Of a stretch of 64,000 bases of DNA, positions 50,851 to 59,473 are shown piece after piece. The DNA is from JARYGU01 sp033795365 (GTDB taxonomy: Bacteria; Pseudomonadota; Alphaproteobacteria; Rhizobiales; Rhizobiaceae), in the NCBI GenBank assembly GCA_033795365.1, contig JARYGU010000005.1, positions 124,001 through 188,000 of the forward strand, given 5' to 3'. Position 1 is the stretch's first letter. Each line of letters starts with the position of its first letter. The translations under genes were made by a program, and so were the position numbers. The notes beneath the pieces are model-generated. The model ran no database searches, was not told the DNA's origin, and saw only the letters and a program-made list of their open reading frames with translations.

Positions 50851-52770
50851 ATGTCTTTGGCAGAATATCCCGGCGGTGTCGAATTGGCTACCGCTATCGG
50901 CTTTGTCGATCGTATGCCGGCCGGGCGCGATGCGGCTGCTGTCCTGCCGGCAGGCATGCAGGAGGAGGCGCGGCTTCTCTCCGCAATGGGCTTTTCCAAA
51001 CCGCTGATATCGAGATCCGCAGCAAGAGCACTGGAAAACGGCACCACGCTGGAGGCGGAGCTGCTCGCCGGCGGCGGCATCAACGAGGCGACCTATTTCG
51101 AAGCGCTTGCCGGCATGCTCGGCATTCCCTTCCTGGCGGCGATCGAACCGGACCATGTGCAGGACATCCCGGGAGCGGACACGCAGCTTGCGCAGCCGCG
51201 CCTTATCCGCCTCCACCTCCCCTCCCGTCCTCCGGTCACAGCAATCGTGCCGTCGCTGGGCACGCTCGAGACGTTCCGGGAAACGCTTGCGCACAACCCG
51301 CAGATGCGCGACGCCCACGTCGCGACCTCGCCGTCGGCGCTCAAGGCAGCGCTCTGGCATGCCGGCAGGGTAAGGCGCCTCAGGGAGACGGTAAGCCGCC
51401 TCTTCGACACGGCGCCCCACTACAGCGCCCGCGTGACCTTCTGGGGCCGGCAGGGCTTCTACGCCGGGCTGATCCTTTGCGGATCCCTGTCGCTCATCGC
51501 CGTCTTCCCCTTTCTTCTCACCTTCGTGCTGCACATTCCCCTGACGGTGCTGTTCCTTGCGGCGCTGGCGATCCGGATGTCGGCGTTCTTCCGGCTTCGC
51601 CGGCCGGCGCATGCCGCCGCGCAGAACGCTCCCGCCGGGCCGAGGCCCGTCTACTCCGTCTTCGTTGCGCTCTATCACGAAGCCCATATGGTGCCGCAAC
51701 TCGTCCGCATGCTCGACCGCCTCGAATGGCCGCGTTCGCGTCTCGACATCAAGTTCATCTGCGAGGCGGACGACGTCGCGACGCTGCACGCCCTGAGCCG
51801 GCAGACGCTCGGGCCGGAATACGAGGTGGTCGAGGTTCCGCCGGCACTTCCCCGCACCAAGCCGAAGGCGCTCTCCTATGCTCTCCCGGCGGCACGCGGC
51901 GAGTATCTCGTGATCTACGACGCGGAAGACAGGCCGCATCCGGGACAACTGGAGGAGGCCTGGCGCGCTTTCAGCGCCAACGGCAAAGGCCTTGCCTGCC
52001 TGCAGGCGCCGCTCGTGATCGACAATGCCCGCGTCTCCTGGATCAGCGCGCTCTTCGCCCTCGAATATTCCGCCCTCTTCCGCGGCCTGCTGCCGCTTCT
52101 CGCCGCGACAAGCATGCCGATGCCGCTCGGCGGCACGTCGAACCATTTCAGGACCGAAATCCTGAAGCGATGCGGCGGCTGGGATCCCTACAACGTCACC
52201 GAGGATGCCGATCTCGGCATGCGGCTCTTCCGGCTCGGCTATCGCTGCGGCGTGCTCACCCGTCCGACGATCGAGGATGCGCCGACGCGCATCAAGGGCT
52301 GGAGCGGGCAGCGCAGCCGCTGGTTCAAGGGCTGGCTGCAGACATGGCTGGTGATGATGCGGCAGCCCCGCCGGCTCCTCGGCGAACTGGGCCTGCCGGC
52401 CTTCGCCATGTTCCAGGTGCTGATCGGCGGCCTGATCCTCTCCTCGCTCGCCCACCCGCTGCTGATCGCCTATGTGATCCACTCCGCATGGGTCATGGCG
52501 GCATCGGGCATACAAAGCCTCGGCCCCATGGTGCTGACGCTCTTCGTCCTCGACATGCTCAACATCTTCGGCAGCTATGCCGTCTTCATCGCGCTCGGAC
52601 GCGCGACAATGGCCCCGGAAGAGCGCAGGAAGGTCGGCTGGCGATGGGTCCTCACGGGCTTCTATTGGCTGCTGATGTCCGCCGCCGCGTGGCGCGCCTT
52701 CGCCGAGCTGCTTTCGGACCCCTTCGCCTGGAACAAGACGGCGCACCAGCCGAGCGGAAATCCGGGATAA
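50851..52770 (+). CDS. Membrane glycosyltransferase family 2 with MshEN-like N-terminal domain
   Basis: A 639-residue protein. Residues about 35-100 resemble an MshEN/GSPII_E N-terminal domain (FSKPLISRSAARALENGTTL, GINEATYFEALAGMLGIPFL), which can bind cyclic-di-GMP in other proteins. Two helices (210-240) precede the catalytic domain: ICEADD (303-308), YDAEDRPHP (356-364), the acceptor-side EDADLG (451-456) and QRSRW (487-491), the set of a processive GT2. Three or four helices end the protein. It would polymerise a surface polysaccharide; the sugar is unknown and no exporter is adjacent. Confidence 0.9.
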   Translation: MSLAEYPGGVELATAIGFVDRMPAGRDAAAVLPAGMQEEARLLSAMGFSKPLISRSAARALENGTTLEAELLAGGGINEATYFEALAGMLGIPFLAAIEPDHVQDIPGADTQLAQPRLIRLHLPSRPPVTAIVPSLGTLETFRETLAHNPQMRDAHVATSPSALKAALWHAGRVRRLRETVSRLFDTAPHYSARVTFWGRQGFYAGLILCGSLSLIAVFPFLLTFVLHIPLTVLFLAALAIRMSAFFRLRRPAHAAAQNAPAGPRPVYSVFVALYHEAHMVPQLVRMLDRLEWPRSRLDIKFICEADDVATLHALSRQTLGPEYEVVEVPPALPRTKPKALSYALPAARGEYLVIYDAEDRPHPGQLEEAWRAFSANGKGLACLQAPLVIDNARVSWISALFALEYSALFRGLLPLLAATSMPMPLGGTSNHFRTEILKRCGGWDPYNVTEDADLGMRLFRLGYRCGVLTRPTIEDAPTRIKGWSGQRSRWFKGWLQTWLVMMRQPRRLLGELGLPAFAMFQVLIGGLILSSLAHPLLIAYVIHSAWVMAASGIQSLGPMVLTLFVLDMLNIFGSYAVFIALGRATMAPEERRKVGWRWVLTGFYWLLMSAAAWRAFAELLSDPFAWNKTAHQPSGNPG

Positions 52771-52846
52771 GACACTGCCGGCCCGTGAGGCAGAGAGCGC
52801 GGGGCGCGCATGCGGCCATTGGCGCAAAGGACACTTTCTTCAATAC

Positions 52847-52858
52847 GCACTTGAGTGC
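52847..52858. promoter_or_regulatory. Short palindrome upstream of the helicase-nuclease gene
   Basis: GCACT, two bases, AGTGC lies 64 bases before the helicase-PLD start, in the only 151-base space that can hold its promoter. It is too short to name a regulator, and is listed as a possible operator. Confidence 0.3.
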
Positions 52859-52921
52859 TCCATCCCGCACGCGCTATCACCGCGATCTGTTTTATGAATT
52901 TTTCCTCAGGACGAGTTCGAC

Positions 52922-55900
52922 ATGACCGTACCCTTGAACGCGCTGCTGCGTTACTGGCGCGCCGCCCTTCTTGACGGCAACCGGCATATCGATCCCGAAT
53001 CCCTCACGCTCTATCCCTGCGGGCGCGGCGATCTGGCAGCCGGCCGTCTCGGAACGGAACTGCTGGAGATGCTGTGGCGGGAGGCCGAGGAAGGCCTTTC
53101 CCGCAAGGAACGCGAGGAACTGAAGTCCATCAACCTTCTCGTCGCGATCCAGATAGTCGAGCCGGAACATGTGCATTCGGCGGCCTACGCGACCATGAAG
53201 CGGGCACGGGTGCCGCTGTGGCTATGCGTAAAGACCGATCGGGAGGGCAGGCTCTTTCCCAGCGCGAACCCGGCAGAACGGATCATCGTGGACCGTGCCG
53301 TTCTCGCGCCGCTGGCCTCCGGAACGCAGACGTTCACGACGGTGGAGGCCGTGGACGGGTATCTCGACAGCAATCCTCCCGCGGCCGAGACCCCGGACTG
53401 GCCGGCGTTTTGGCGCTACGCCACGGACATGTTTTCCGGCCTCTTCGGCGGCAAGCCTGGAGACTGGGTGCCGGCGCGGCACGCGGATCTCGGCGCTTTC
53501 GTCGCTTGCGGCTCGAGCCCCGCCGACACGAGCGGAGCGATCCGCAAAATCTATGAGTTTCTGATCGACCGCGAGAAGGATGAGCCGCCGCCATTGCTCG
53601 CCCGGCTGGCCGATCCGCCACCGCCCCGCGACGTGACCACGGCGGAGGGCGGCGATGCGACGGCGCGACGGCATCTCGGACAGATGGGCGGCGACTTTCC
53701 GCTCAACCGCAGCCAGCGCCAGTCGCTGGGCGCCGTGCTGGCGGCAGGGGACGGCGGGATCGTCGCGGTCAACGGCCCGCCCGGTACGGGCAAGACCACC
53801 TTCATCCAGAGCGTCGTGGCGTCGCTGTGGGTGGAAAGCGCTCTCCAAAAGAATGGTGAGCCACCCGTAATTCTTGCTAGCTCGACCAACAACAAGGCGA
53901 TCACCAATATTCTCGACACCTTCGCGCGTGCGACGCTGCCTGAGACGCATCCCTTGTCCGGCTCTCCCCTGGTCGAGCGCTGGCTGCCCGGCTTCGACCA
54001 GTACGGGCTCTATCTGCCGTCGCAGCGCGAAATCGAAAAAGGGATCAGGAAGGAACACGCGGCGGCGTGGAGCACCCGGCACGGCCAGCCCTGGAGCGGC
54101 CTCCCCGGGCAAATGGAGGCGCAGAGCTACGTCGACGCCGCCATGCCGCACTGGCTGGACCGGTTCGCCGCATGGGTGGGCCGCAAACCCGCAAATCCCG
54201 CCGAGGCGGTCGAAACACTGAGACAGGCCTTGTCCGCGAAAGCCGAAGCCCTCAAGGCTGCCTGCCGCCATCGGCGGGATATTCTCGCCCTGTCGCCCGG
54301 CGGATCGTTTCCGGCCAGACCCGATGTCGAACGGCTGCGGGCGGAAGCCGGCAGCGACCGGCGCAAGCTGGATTCGTTTCGGCGCGACGGCCACGAAGCG
54401 CTGAGATTGATCCAGGGATCATTGATCGAATCCCTCCTCTCATGGCTGCGGCCGGTGAAGAGGCGCCTGTGGGCACGGGCGCATGCCTACCTTCACGACA
54501 GGGGGCAAGCCGATCCGGCATGGAACTGGGAGACGGTTCTGGACGCATCGGCCTTGCGCGGATGGCTGGCCAATACCGTCCATGCCCGCGAAACCGCCAT
54601 TGCCGCGAAGGAAAAGACCGTCGCGGGCTGGGAAAGATGGATCGCATCGCTAAGGCCGCTTCTCGCAGGCCCGGTCCTCGACGAGATCGCAGACGCGCCG
54701 GACGCCGCCGATGCCCGGCTGGATACGCTGGTTCGCCCGGAGCTCTTCCATCTGGCCGCCCGCTATTGGGAGGGCCGCTGGCTGATCGAGACGGCCGAGG
54801 CGCTCGCCCGCAACGACAATAGCTTCTACGGCCGCAATCGCGATCTGTGCGAACGGCGCTGGCGGCGGTTCGCAAAGCTGACGCCCTGCCTGGTTTCGAC
54901 GGCTTATACCGCGCCGCGCCTGTTCGACTATTACAACGGCGACACCCAGCCGCTGTTCGGCTTCATCGACCTGCTGATCGTCGACGAGGCGGGACAGGTG
55001 CCGCCGCAGGTCGGAAGCGCGCTGTTCGCCTTCGCCCGCAAGGCACTGGTAGTCGGGGACACGCAACAGCTCGAGCCCGTCTGGGGCATAGACGCGGATA
55101 CCGATCTCGGCAATCTCTCTCAATACGGCCTGGACGGCGAAAAGTCCCTGCTGGAGCGCGGCGGCATGCTCGCCTCGGAAGGCTCGCTGATGGCGATGGC
55201 GCAGACGGCGACGTCCTTCGCCGCACCGCCGCACCGGGGCCTGTTCCTGGAAGAGCACTGGCGATGCCGCGCCTCGGTCATCGCCTATTGCAACGAACTG
55301 GCTTATCGCGGCGCCTTGAAACCGATGCGGCCCGACAGCGAATATCCCCTGCCCCCGCTGGGCTACGCCCATGTGCCGGGCCGCGCCACACGCTCCGGCC
55401 TGAGCTGGACCAATGCCGACGAGGCGGCGGTCATCGCCAACTGGCTTTTGCGGCGGAGGGACGAGCTGATCGGCCATCGCCGCGCCGATAAGCCGGGCGC
55501 AGGCAGGCTGGGCGACGTCGTCGCCGTCGTAACGCCGTTCCGCGCGCAGATCGCGGTGCTGCGCAGGGCCCTGAAGAATGCCGGTCTCGACGAGGAGAAT
55601 ATCACCGTGGGCACCGTCCACACGTTGCAGGGCGCGGAAAGGGACGTCGTGCTGTTCTCGCCGGTCTATGGTGCCGGACATTCCGGCAGCCTGTTCTTCG
55701 ACCGGGGCGTCTCCATGCTGAACGTCGCCGTTTCGCGGGCGCGCGAAAGTTTCCTGGTGTTCGGCGACATACGGCTGTTCCGGCCGGAGCAGCCGTCGCA
55801 ACCGTCGGGTCTGCTCGCGTCCTATCTCTTCCTGGCGCCGGAAAACGAGATCACCGATATCGAGCCGATCAGTCCGGTCGTGCTCAAGGAAGAACCGTCG

Positions 55901-56380
55901 GAGCTGGAGCGGCTCAACGATCTCGACACACATCGCGGCGTGCTGCGCCGGGCCATCGGAGAAGCGCGCGAGCAGGTCCTGATCGTCTCGCCCTACCTGT
56001 CGAACAGGGCGATCGAGGCGGACGATCTCGCACCGCTGCTCAAGTCGCGCAGGGACGGGCCGCGCATCGTCGTCGCCTACGATCACTACCTCAATACCGG
56101 CCGCGGCGGCGGCATGCTGCCCAAGGCCGCCGCCGCCATCGAAATGCTGCAGACGACCGGCGTGGAACTATGGCCGCTAGTCGGCGCCCACAACAAGACA
56201 CTGGCGGTCGACGAAAACTGGATCGTGGAAGGCTCCTTCAACTGGCTTTCGGCGCAGCGCGATCGCGACGACGATTTTCAGCGGCATGAGGTCTCATTCC
56301 TCTACCGCGGCAAGGATGCCGCGACGCATGTCGACAATGCGTGGAGAGAAGTCGAGGGCCTGCGCAAGCAACGCAAGTAG
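52922..56380 (+). CDS. SF1 helicase fused to a phospholipase-D-like nuclease, type II Mokosh (MkoC)-like
   Basis: A 1152-residue protein. After an N-terminal region of about 250 residues that I do not recognise, a superfamily 1 (UPF1/DNA2 type) helicase follows: Walker A GPPGTGKT (285-292), motif II VDEAGQ (Asp688), motif III VVGDTQQLEPV, motif IV VVTPFRAQIAVL, motif V TVHTLQGAERDVV and motif VI NVAVSRARESF (934 on). The C-terminus has one PLD motif, HNKTLAVDE with His1090, Lys1092 and Asp1097, then EGSFNWLSA. Helicase plus PLD nuclease in one chain is the layout reported for type II Mokosh anti-phage defence. It is a single gene beside a tRNA. Defence is inference; an RNA/DNA repair role is the alternative. 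Confidence 0.85.
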   Translation: MTVPLNALLRYWRAALLDGNRHIDPESLTLYPCGRGDLAAGRLGTELLEMLWREAEEGLSRKEREELKSINLLVAIQIVEPEHVHSAAYATMKRARVPLWLCVKTDREGRLFPSANPAERIIVDRAVLAPLASGTQTFTTVEAVDGYLDSNPPAAETPDWPAFWRYATDMFSGLFGGKPGDWVPARHADLGAFVACGSSPADTSGAIRKIYEFLIDREKDEPPPLLARLADPPPPRDVTTAEGGDATARRHLGQMGGDFPLNRSQRQSLGAVLAAGDGGIVAVNGPPGTGKTTFIQSVVASLWVESALQKNGEPPVILASSTNNKAITNILDTFARATLPETHPLSGSPLVERWLPGFDQYGLYLPSQREIEKGIRKEHAAAWSTRHGQPWSGLPGQMEAQSYVDAAMPHWLDRFAAWVGRKPANPAEAVETLRQALSAKAEALKAACRHRRDILALSPGGSFPARPDVERLRAEAGSDRRKLDSFRRDGHEALRLIQGSLIESLLSWLRPVKRRLWARAHAYLHDRGQADPAWNWETVLDASALRGWLANTVHARETAIAAKEKTVAGWERWIASLRPLLAGPVLDEIADAPDAADARLDTLVRPELFHLAARYWEGRWLIETAEALARNDNSFYGRNRDLCERRWRRFAKLTPCLVSTAYTAPRLFDYYNGDTQPLFGFIDLLIVDEAGQVPPQVGSALFAFARKALVVGDTQQLEPVWGIDADTDLGNLSQYGLDGEKSLLERGGMLASEGSLMAMAQTATSFAAPPHRGLFLEEHWRCRASVIAYCNELAYRGALKPMRPDSEYPLPPLGYAHVPGRATRSGLSWTNADEAAVIANWLLRRRDELIGHRRADKPGAGRLGDVVAVVTPFRAQIAVLRRALKNAGLDEENITVGTVHTLQGAERDVVLFSPVYGAGHSGSLFFDRGVSMLNVAVSRARESFLVFGDIRLFRPEQPSQPSGLLASYLFLAPENEITDIEPISPVVLKEEPSELERLNDLDTHRGVLRRAIGEAREQVLIVSPYLSNRAIEADDLAPLLKSRRDGPRIVVAYDHYLNTGRGGGMLPKAAAAIEMLQTTGVELWPLVGAHNKTLAVDENWIVEGSFNWLSAQRDRDDDFQRHEVSFLYRGKDAATHVDNAWREVEGLRKQRK

Positions 56381-56409
56381 CGGGCCTCGGGAACGGCAAG
56401 GAAAATATC

Positions 56410-56483
56410 TGGAGCGGGTAGCGGGAATCGAACCCGCGCGATCAGCTTGGGAAGCTGACAGGCTACCATTACATCATACCCGC
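56410..56483 (-). tRNA. tRNA-Gly (anticodon CCC)
   Basis: A complete cloverleaf on the minus strand: acceptor GCGGGTA with TACCCGC, D-arm, anticodon stem TCAGC/GCTGA around loop TTCCCAA (anticodon CCC), T-loop GGTTCGATTCC, and an encoded CCA end. It follows the helicase-PLD gene by 29 bases. I saw no duplicate of its 3' end nearby, so no integrated element is evident. Confidence 0.96.
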
Positions 56484-56654
56484 ACACGCTTGCCGGTGCG
56501 TCTGCGGGACTCATTCAACAGTTCTCCGCGGCTGTCAAGGCGATACGGGAGGCTTTCCACGCGACCGCGTTTCCAGACGAAACGGCGCGGCTATGGAATA
56601 GATCGGAGGTGGCGGCGTTTCCCGAAAACCGCTTGGCAGAAGGGAGCGCACCGC

Positions 56655-58130
56655 ATGAATGCCCACAGCACGAACATCCATCAGCCGACAGATGTCCGAT
56701 CCGACACACCGGACGGCGGTCATCCGGCGTCGGCCAGCCGCCTTCGCTGGATCATTGCGGCTTCGATCCTCATTTGCGGCGCGGCTCTCATCTTTTTTTC
56801 TGCGGCCGACCTGAGTTCTCCGATCCGTGTCACGCTCGGCGTTTTCCTTGCGACCCTGGTTGGCTGGACCGTTCTCGATCTTCCCGAGACACCCGTCGCG
56901 CTTGCAGGCGCCATCGCGCTCGTGCTGACTGGCGTGGTCGGCGAGGACATTCTCTATCGTTCGATCGGCAACGATATCATCTGGCTGATGCTGTCAGCCT
57001 TCGTGATCGCCGGGATCCTGAGGTCGAGCGGCCTTGTCGAGGAGCTGATGGTCCGGCTGCTCAGGTGCTGCCGTTCCGTCAACGTCCTGTTCCTCCTTCT
57101 GACGTCGGCGATCTTTGCGACCGCCTTCTTCATTCCGTCGACGTCAGCGCGTGCGGCGATCCTGATGCCCGTCTTCCTCGAGATCTCCACCGCCCTCGCC
57201 CGTCCGGCGGTGACGCGCGGGCTGGCACTTTTGTTTCCCTCGGTGATCCTCCTTTCGGCGGGAGCATCCCTGACCGGTGCAGGCGCGCATCTCGTGGCGG
57301 CGGACTTCATCCGCAAAAGCGGCGGCGAGCCGATCGATTTCCTGACATGGGCAGCACTCGCCGGCCCCTTCTCGCTGGCATCGAGCATCATCGCCTGCGG
57401 TCTCATCCTGAGGTTCTTCGTGCCGGCCGAGGACCGCAAAGCGGAGATCGCCTTCAAGCGCAAGAGAGGCGACGAAAAGCAGTTTTCCCAAAAACGCTGG
57501 CCGATAGCGGCGGTGTCGCTGCTCGCCATAGCCCTCTTCTCCACGACTTCGCTTCACGGCATCGACCTGCCGATCATCGCGCTTGCCGCCGCCCTGATCA
57601 TGGCGAGCAAGAACGTTTCCGGCAGCTCTCTCAAGACGGCGATGAAATCCGTTGAATGGAACCTGCTGCTCTTCCTCGCCGGAACCCTGGTGATCGGGGA
57701 GGCGCTGCTGCAGACCGGCGCCGCGCACCTCGCCGTCGAGAAGGCCGTTCCGCTGGCCGGAGCCGGACTTGCCGACCGGCCGGTTCTGGTGGTCTGCGCG
57801 GCTGTCCTCATCGCCGCCTTCTCCCATCTGGCGATCAATTCGCGCACGGCGCGGGCAACGGTGCTGATCCCGACCCTCGCCCTTCCACTTTCCGCCTTCG
57901 CCGTCAATCCGGCATCGCTGATCCTCGCCGTTACGCTGGCAAGCGGTTTCTGCCAGACGCTTGCCGTTTCCGCCAAGCCGGTCACGCTTTTCGGCGGCCT
58001 CGATCCGGCCCCCTTCAGCCACAAGGACCTTCTGCATCTCGCGGCGCTCGTCGTCGTTCCGTTCCTCGTCCTGCTTGTCGCCTGCGCCGTCCTGCTCTGG
58101 CCCTTGCAAGGCCTGCCTATCCGGCATTGA
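56655..58130 (+). CDS. SLC13/DASS family anion transporter
   Basis: A 491-residue membrane protein with about eleven helices. GNDIIWLMLSAFVIAGILRS and IPSTSARAAILMPVFLEIST form the first half with the SNT-like sodium motif replaced by STS; the second half has LLLFLAGTLVIGEALLQTGA and INSRTARATVLIPTLALPLS (motif NSRT). The family carries di/tricarboxylates, sulfate or related anions. GGGAG precedes the ATG. The glycerate kinase gene follows 108 bases later on the same strand, suggesting uptake of glycerate or another short hydroxy acid. Confidence 0.87.
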   Translation: MNAHSTNIHQPTDVRSDTPDGGHPASASRLRWIIAASILICGAALIFFSAADLSSPIRVTLGVFLATLVGWTVLDLPETPVALAGAIALVLTGVVGEDILYRSIGNDIIWLMLSAFVIAGILRSSGLVEELMVRLLRCCRSVNVLFLLLTSAIFATAFFIPSTSARAAILMPVFLEISTALARPAVTRGLALLFPSVILLSAGASLTGAGAHLVAADFIRKSGGEPIDFLTWAALAGPFSLASSIIACGLILRFFVPAEDRKAEIAFKRKRGDEKQFSQKRWPIAAVSLLAIALFSTTSLHGIDLPIIALAAALIMASKNVSGSSLKTAMKSVEWNLLLFLAGTLVIGEALLQTGAAHLAVEKAVPLAGAGLADRPVLVVCAAVLIAAFSHLAINSRTARATVLIPTLALPLSAFAVNPASLILAVTLASGFCQTLAVSAKPVTLFGGLDPAPFSHKDLLHLAALVVVPFLVLLVACAVLLWPLQGLPIRH

Positions 58131-58237
58131 GGCAGGCAGCGCCTCAATCTTCGTAAAAATCAGGTGTTTGGGAATAGATGCCTTTCCGCATCGTTGGTGT
58201 CGACATCAGTGTCATAAAACTGAAAAGGAAACGTCAC

Positions 58238-59473
58238 ATGTCGTTCACGGTTCTCGTCGCCCCTTCCGGGTTCAAGGAAAGCCTATCCGCCGAACAGGCC
58301 GCAGACTGCATCGAAGCCGGAATCCTGCGTGCGGATCCGGAGGCCTGCGTCATCAAGGCGCCGATGGCGGACGGGGGCGAGGGATTTACAAAAGCGCTCG
58401 TCCGCCTCACCGGCGGTACGCTGCGCCGCGTCAGGGTCACCGGCCCGCTGGGCGACCACGTTCCCTCCTTCTTCGGGTTCATGGGCGGCCAGACCAAACA
58501 GACGGCGGTGATCGAGATGGCGGCCGCAGCCGGGCTGAGCCTCGTGCCGCGCAGCAGGCGGAACCCGTGCCTGACCAGCAGCTATGGCGTCGGAGAGCTG
58601 ATAAAGGCCGCGCTGGATGCCGGCGCGGAACGGATCCTGCTCGGCTGCGGCGACAGCGGGATCAATGACGGCGGCGCCGGCATGGCAGAAGCCCTCGGCA
58701 TACGCTTCCTCGACGCACAGGGCTCACGGCTCGCGCCGGGCGGGGCCGCGCTTGCCGAGCTCGCGAGGATCGATCTTTCCGGCCGTGACCCGCGGCTTTC
58801 GGATATTCGCATTGATGCGGCGGTGAACTGGCACAATCTGCTTCTCGGCGAGCGCGGCGTGGCGCGCGTCTTCGGGCCGCAGAAGGGTGCGAGCCCCGAG
58901 CAGGTCGAGCTTCTTTCCGCGGCCATGGAACGTTATGCGGCAGCCATTCTCGCAGCGACGGGAATAGATGTCGGGCAAGCGCCCGGCGCCGGCGCATCGG
59001 GAGGCCTGGGCGCGGCGGTCATGGGCCTCCTCTCGGGCCACCTGCATCCCCGCTACGACGTCATCATGCAATATCTCGATCTCGACGGCTTCATCGGACA
59101 GGCGGATCTGGTCATCACGGCCGAGGGCAGCCTCGACGGGCAGACGCCGTTCGGCAAGGTTCCGGCCGAAGTCGCGCATCGGGCAAAATCGGCGGGGGTT
59201 CCGGTGATCGTGCTGGCCGGAACGATCGGAAAAGGCGTGCGCCTGAATTTCGACCACGGGATAGACGCTTTCGCATCCATCCTGAAAAAGCCCTGCACGC
59301 TCGACGAAGCCATCCTCGCTGCTCCGAAGCTCCTGGAGCGGGCGGCCGAGGATTGCGTGCGGATGGTGCGGGTCGGCATGAAACTGGCTCCGCCGGCACC
59401 CACACGAAGGGGCCGAAGCGCAGCCTATCTCCGCCGGCTTCCTGCAAGCGCAAAATCCGGGCTCAGGCCCTGA
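58238..59473 (+). CDS. Glycerate kinase (GarK/GlxK type)
   Basis: A 411-residue enzyme phosphorylating glycerate with ATP. The family motifs are VLVAPSGFKESLSAEQAADC at the N-terminus, KAPMADGGEGFTKAL, LLGCGDSGINDGGAGMAEAL, GASGGLGAAVMGLLSG, DLVITAEGSLDGQTPFGK and VIVLAGTIGKG, a full set. The last 30 residues (APTRRGRSAAYLRRLPASAK) extend beyond the usual end and overlap the convergent dcd gene by 11 bases. AAAAGGAAA precedes ATG 58238; the 20-residue longer start lacks support. It links the upstream DASS transporter to glycolysis. Confidence 0.92.
   Translation: MSFTVLVAPSGFKESLSAEQAADCIEAGILRADPEACVIKAPMADGGEGFTKALVRLTGGTLRRVRVTGPLGDHVPSFFGFMGGQTKQTAVIEMAAAAGLSLVPRSRRNPCLTSSYGVGELIKAALDAGAERILLGCGDSGINDGGAGMAEALGIRFLDAQGSRLAPGGAALAELARIDLSGRDPRLSDIRIDAAVNWHNLLLGERGVARVFGPQKGASPEQVELLSAAMERYAAAILAATGIDVGQAPGAGASGGLGAAVMGLLSGHLHPRYDVIMQYLDLDGFIGQADLVITAEGSLDGQTPFGKVPAEVAHRAKSAGVPVIVLAGTIGKGVRLNFDHGIDAFASILKKPCTLDEAILAAPKLLERAAEDCVRMVRVGMKLAPPAPTRRGRSAAYLRRLPASAKSGLRP

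Noticed and set aside
49921..52827. A 968-codon minus-strand frame that includes the solute-binding protein
   Set aside because: Only the last 292 codons have a signal peptide and a fold; the upstream 2 kb is antisense to the glycosyltransferase, so the gene starts at 50799.
52771..56483. Possible tRNA-integrated genomic island around the helicase-PLD gene
   Set aside because: There is no integrase, the base composition is similar to neighbours, and no repeat of the tRNA 3' end was seen on the far side; a single inserted gene remains possible.
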